A stretch of 43,181 bases of DNA from Bigelowiella natans CCMP2755 (taxonomy: Eukaryota; Cercozoa; Chlorarachniophyceae). The stretch lies in contig ADNK01000821.1 of assembly GCA_000320545.1 (NCBI GenBank), positions 17,501 to 60,681 on the forward strand, in the 5' to 3' direction. Under the pieces are notes generated by a model. That model was not told where the DNA came from, made no database searches, and saw only the letters and a program-made list of their open reading frames with translations. Every line of letters starts with the position of its first letter. The stretch's first letter is position 1. The translations under genes and the position numbers were made by a program. Positions 40,949 through 43,181 of the stretch are shown one piece after another.

Positions 40949-43181
40949 ATGGGCATGCGCGCGAGTATCATGCACTCAATATTGGAGTTCGTCACGAACG
41001 TTCTCATCTTCTTTCTAGGGCTGGCTCGCTTTGGTCTGAGTAACCCGCTTCGAAGAGCATGTACCTCCTGGCTTCATGAACGCAAAGTTGGAGCTCCTCT
41101 CTACAAGGCTTTGGAAAGGCGTGGTGGTCGCGCTGCAAGACAAGTGAGGACAAACGTAACCGATAGTTTCGCCTCAGGAACCAGGTCTTCTTGTTGCCTT
41201 ATTAATTCACCACACAGCGAGATAGAATAAGCTGGTTTGAAGCAGTGATAATTCTTTCGGAAACCACTCCATCGTGGTAATGTATTTGTTTTATAAAGCC
41301 GTATTGGCTTAAAGAGTTGCTATTAATTTGCAGCAACGCGTATATTGACGCAATGTACGTCGCTTGGAAAGAGGACCCCGCGAGCGTGCACTCCTCCTGG
41401 GCAGCTTATTTTGAGAATCTGGATGCTGGGGTCATTGCGTTGTGCTAAGATTTGTTATTACACAGCCCATCCATAATTCAACGTGACAATGCTCTGCCTG
41501 CATGTGTTTAGTATTAAGAATTTGTAAATATTTAAGACGTTCCGTGTCACGACATAACATTTACCCCGCCACCCTCTTCTCTTCCTGGCCCCCTTCCTCA
41601 GAAACCAGCAGAATCCTCGTTTGCTGCCCCCCCCAGTCTTTCTGGGGGCACAGCCCTGGCTCCGTCAGCAGGTTATTCTGATTTTCCACGACTATAATGA
41701 ATGATCTCATGCACGTCTTTATTTTATAACCTTGAAGAGGATAAGACTAAAGCATCCAATCAACATTACCATGTGAATGCCCTCCCTGCAGAAGCGATGG
41801 ATAGTGTCAGTGGCGCCTCTGAGGACTTCCCACGTGCATCGCTGCTCATTCGAGCTCACCAGGTCTGTCTGAAGCAGGAAGCCACTTTGAAGCTTGCACA
41901 GCTGCTATTGCTATGACCTCTTTCTTAATACGCTATCCCATTCTATCGCAGTATTGCTGCAACCGCCGCTAATGAGATGATTAATGTCGACGACCAAGTG
42001 TTTCGGCACTCATTCATTCATTCGTCTCGTTGTTTTGGCCCGCAGGTCCGTGGACACGAAATGGCAGACCTGGATCCATTAGGAATCTACGCACCTCCTG
42101 ATTACATCAATGACCTCGATCCCTACACACACGGCTTCAAGAAGGACGATTGGGAAAGGTCATATGGACGACGATTACGATGATTTATGCTATTATGATG
42201 ACGGCGACGACGATGATGATGATGATGATGATATCATGATAGTCCGATGTATTCACTGTCAACTTCAATCCATTTAGAGGACTGAAGTTGAAGGGGCATG
42301 GCGTCGAATCCATCTCGGGCCTTTGTTACAACGCCGACGTGAACAGGGACGGAATGACCACGCTCAGGTGTGTTTGCTTATTATCGCTCGTCATTCTTCG
42401 CTTCCCCGTGTGTGCTGCTGCCGTCAGCAGCAGCCTGCAGAGAAATCTGTACCCGTGCGCAAGATGTAATCAGATTCGCCATGAATCACCCATTGACTCT
42501 CCCTCTCCTTCCCCTTTTGTATTTCTCATCAGTGAGCTCCATGAGTTCTGCAAAAAGATTTACTGCCAGTACATTGGTAAGCGTAAATGTATTGATGGGC
42601 CGAATAAGAGGGAAATACGTAATGAGAGGATCGTCCGTGAAACTTTCGCCCCCACCCCGTTACTCACAGCTTCTGATCCTCTTCCCACGTTCTCTCCTTT
42701 TCTTCCTTCGCCCAACTTTCTTTCTGCTCCCAATAGGCTTCGAGTATATGCATATTCGCGAAATCGAAAAGTGTAACTGGTAGTAAACAGAACGAGTATA
42801 GCAGTATCATGAGAATCTCACGCACATACGTTCTTTCTCAGCATCATGTCACTTACCCTCTCCCTCTCTCCTGTGTGTGTTTGTAAGGATTCGTGAGCGC
42901 ATTGAAATTCATAACGAGCCCTATACGAAGGACCAGAAGCTGAGGGTAATTACCACCTCCCTGCCTCCCTCCTAACTCCTGACGCCTCCTCGCGGCACTT
43001 TCGTTGAGATCACCTGTTCCCTCATCACGACAGCAAGCAATATGAATGTAGTATCTCTAAGATAGATGATACACTCATTCCCCCCCCCCCCCCCCTGAGG
43101 GAACAGGTGATCTCACCGAAAGTGCCGCGAGGAGGCGTCAGGAGTTAGGAGGGGGGAAGGGAGGCGGTTATTCCCCCCAGC
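40949..43181 (+). CDS. OGDH: 2-oxoglutarate dehydrogenase E1, 5' part (runs off the window)
   Basis: Nine exons are visible: 40949-41184, 41334-41430, 41602-41671, 41792-41862, 42046-42158, 42278-42367, 42533-42576, 42737-42779, 42888-42945, about 208 residues. The frame continues past the edge. Typical OGDH E1 N-terminal sequence is seen: TDSFASGTSNAYID, YVAWKEDPASVHSSW (the E1 N-terminal motif that contacts the complex core), a Pro/Ser-rich linker, HQVRGHEMADLDPLGI, and FEYMHIREIEKCNWIRERIE. The N-terminus is Arg-rich and fits a mitochondrial presequence. The enzyme oxidatively decarboxylates 2-oxoglutarate in the TCA cycle with thiamine diphosphate. The cofactor sites lie beyond this window. 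The start is the first of two close ATGs (40949, 40955), and an earlier in-frame ATG at 40916 is possible. Confidence 0.92.
42939..43181. repeat. 86-bp inverted repeat at the window edge
   Basis: Left arm 42939-43024 and right arm 43096-43181 are reverse complements at 79 of 86 positions with no gaps. The loop of 71 nt ends in a poly-C run (43080-43095). Six of the seven mismatches fall in the outer half. The left arm includes the last 7 nt of an OGDH exon plus its intron. The right arm ends exactly at the last base of the window. Confidence 0.9.

Overview
The window is nuclear DNA from an intron-dense unicellular eukaryote, most likely an alga. Genes are broken into many short exons (3 to about 500 nt, one exon of 1029 nt) by GT-AG introns, many of them only 50-100 nt, and introns and spacers are full of simple repeats. 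An algal source is suggested by a two-domain 2-carboxyarabinitol-1-phosphatase-like protein, a BtpA-family domain, an AP2 domain and a selenoprotein. The sequence alone does not fix the lineage; chlorarachniophytes or cryptophytes would fit. TAA, TAG and TGA all serve as stops, and in one gene TGA also appears to encode selenocysteine. All exon joins were made by hand from splice signals, reading phase and family similarity.

Layout. 0-7 kb: small unrecognised minus-strand genes, a tRNA-Ala(UGC) and a 421-residue acidic protein. 7.4-9.2 kb (minus): a BtpA-like TIM barrel that splices in frame into pterin-4a-carbinolamine dehydratase. 10.3-17.0 kb (minus): a SET-domain methyltransferase of about 21 exons with the order PHD, extended PHD, AP2, chromodomain, pre-SET, SET, post-SET. 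17.8-18.7 kb (plus): a DsbA/FrnE-type selenoprotein with the motif U-P-W-C and a SECIS-like hairpin in the 3' UTR. 20.2-23.4 kb (minus): WDR82/Swd2. 23.8-25.6 kb (plus): an unknown multi-pass membrane protein. 26.9-32.1 kb (minus): the CA1P-like histidine phosphatase, 20 exons. 33.4-35.5 kb (minus): a LUC7-like U1 snRNP protein. 36.5-40.0 kb (minus): the DEAD-box helicase DDX49/Dbp8. 40.9 kb to the right edge (plus): the 5' part of 2-oxoglutarate dehydrogenase E1. An 86-bp inverted repeat closes the window.

Most genes are housekeeping and show no operon-like logic. Two chromatin genes (the SET protein and WDR82) lie on the same strand on either side of the selenoprotein gene. The most unusual items are the domain order of the methyltransferase, the selenoprotein with its SECIS, and the BtpA-dehydratase fusion.
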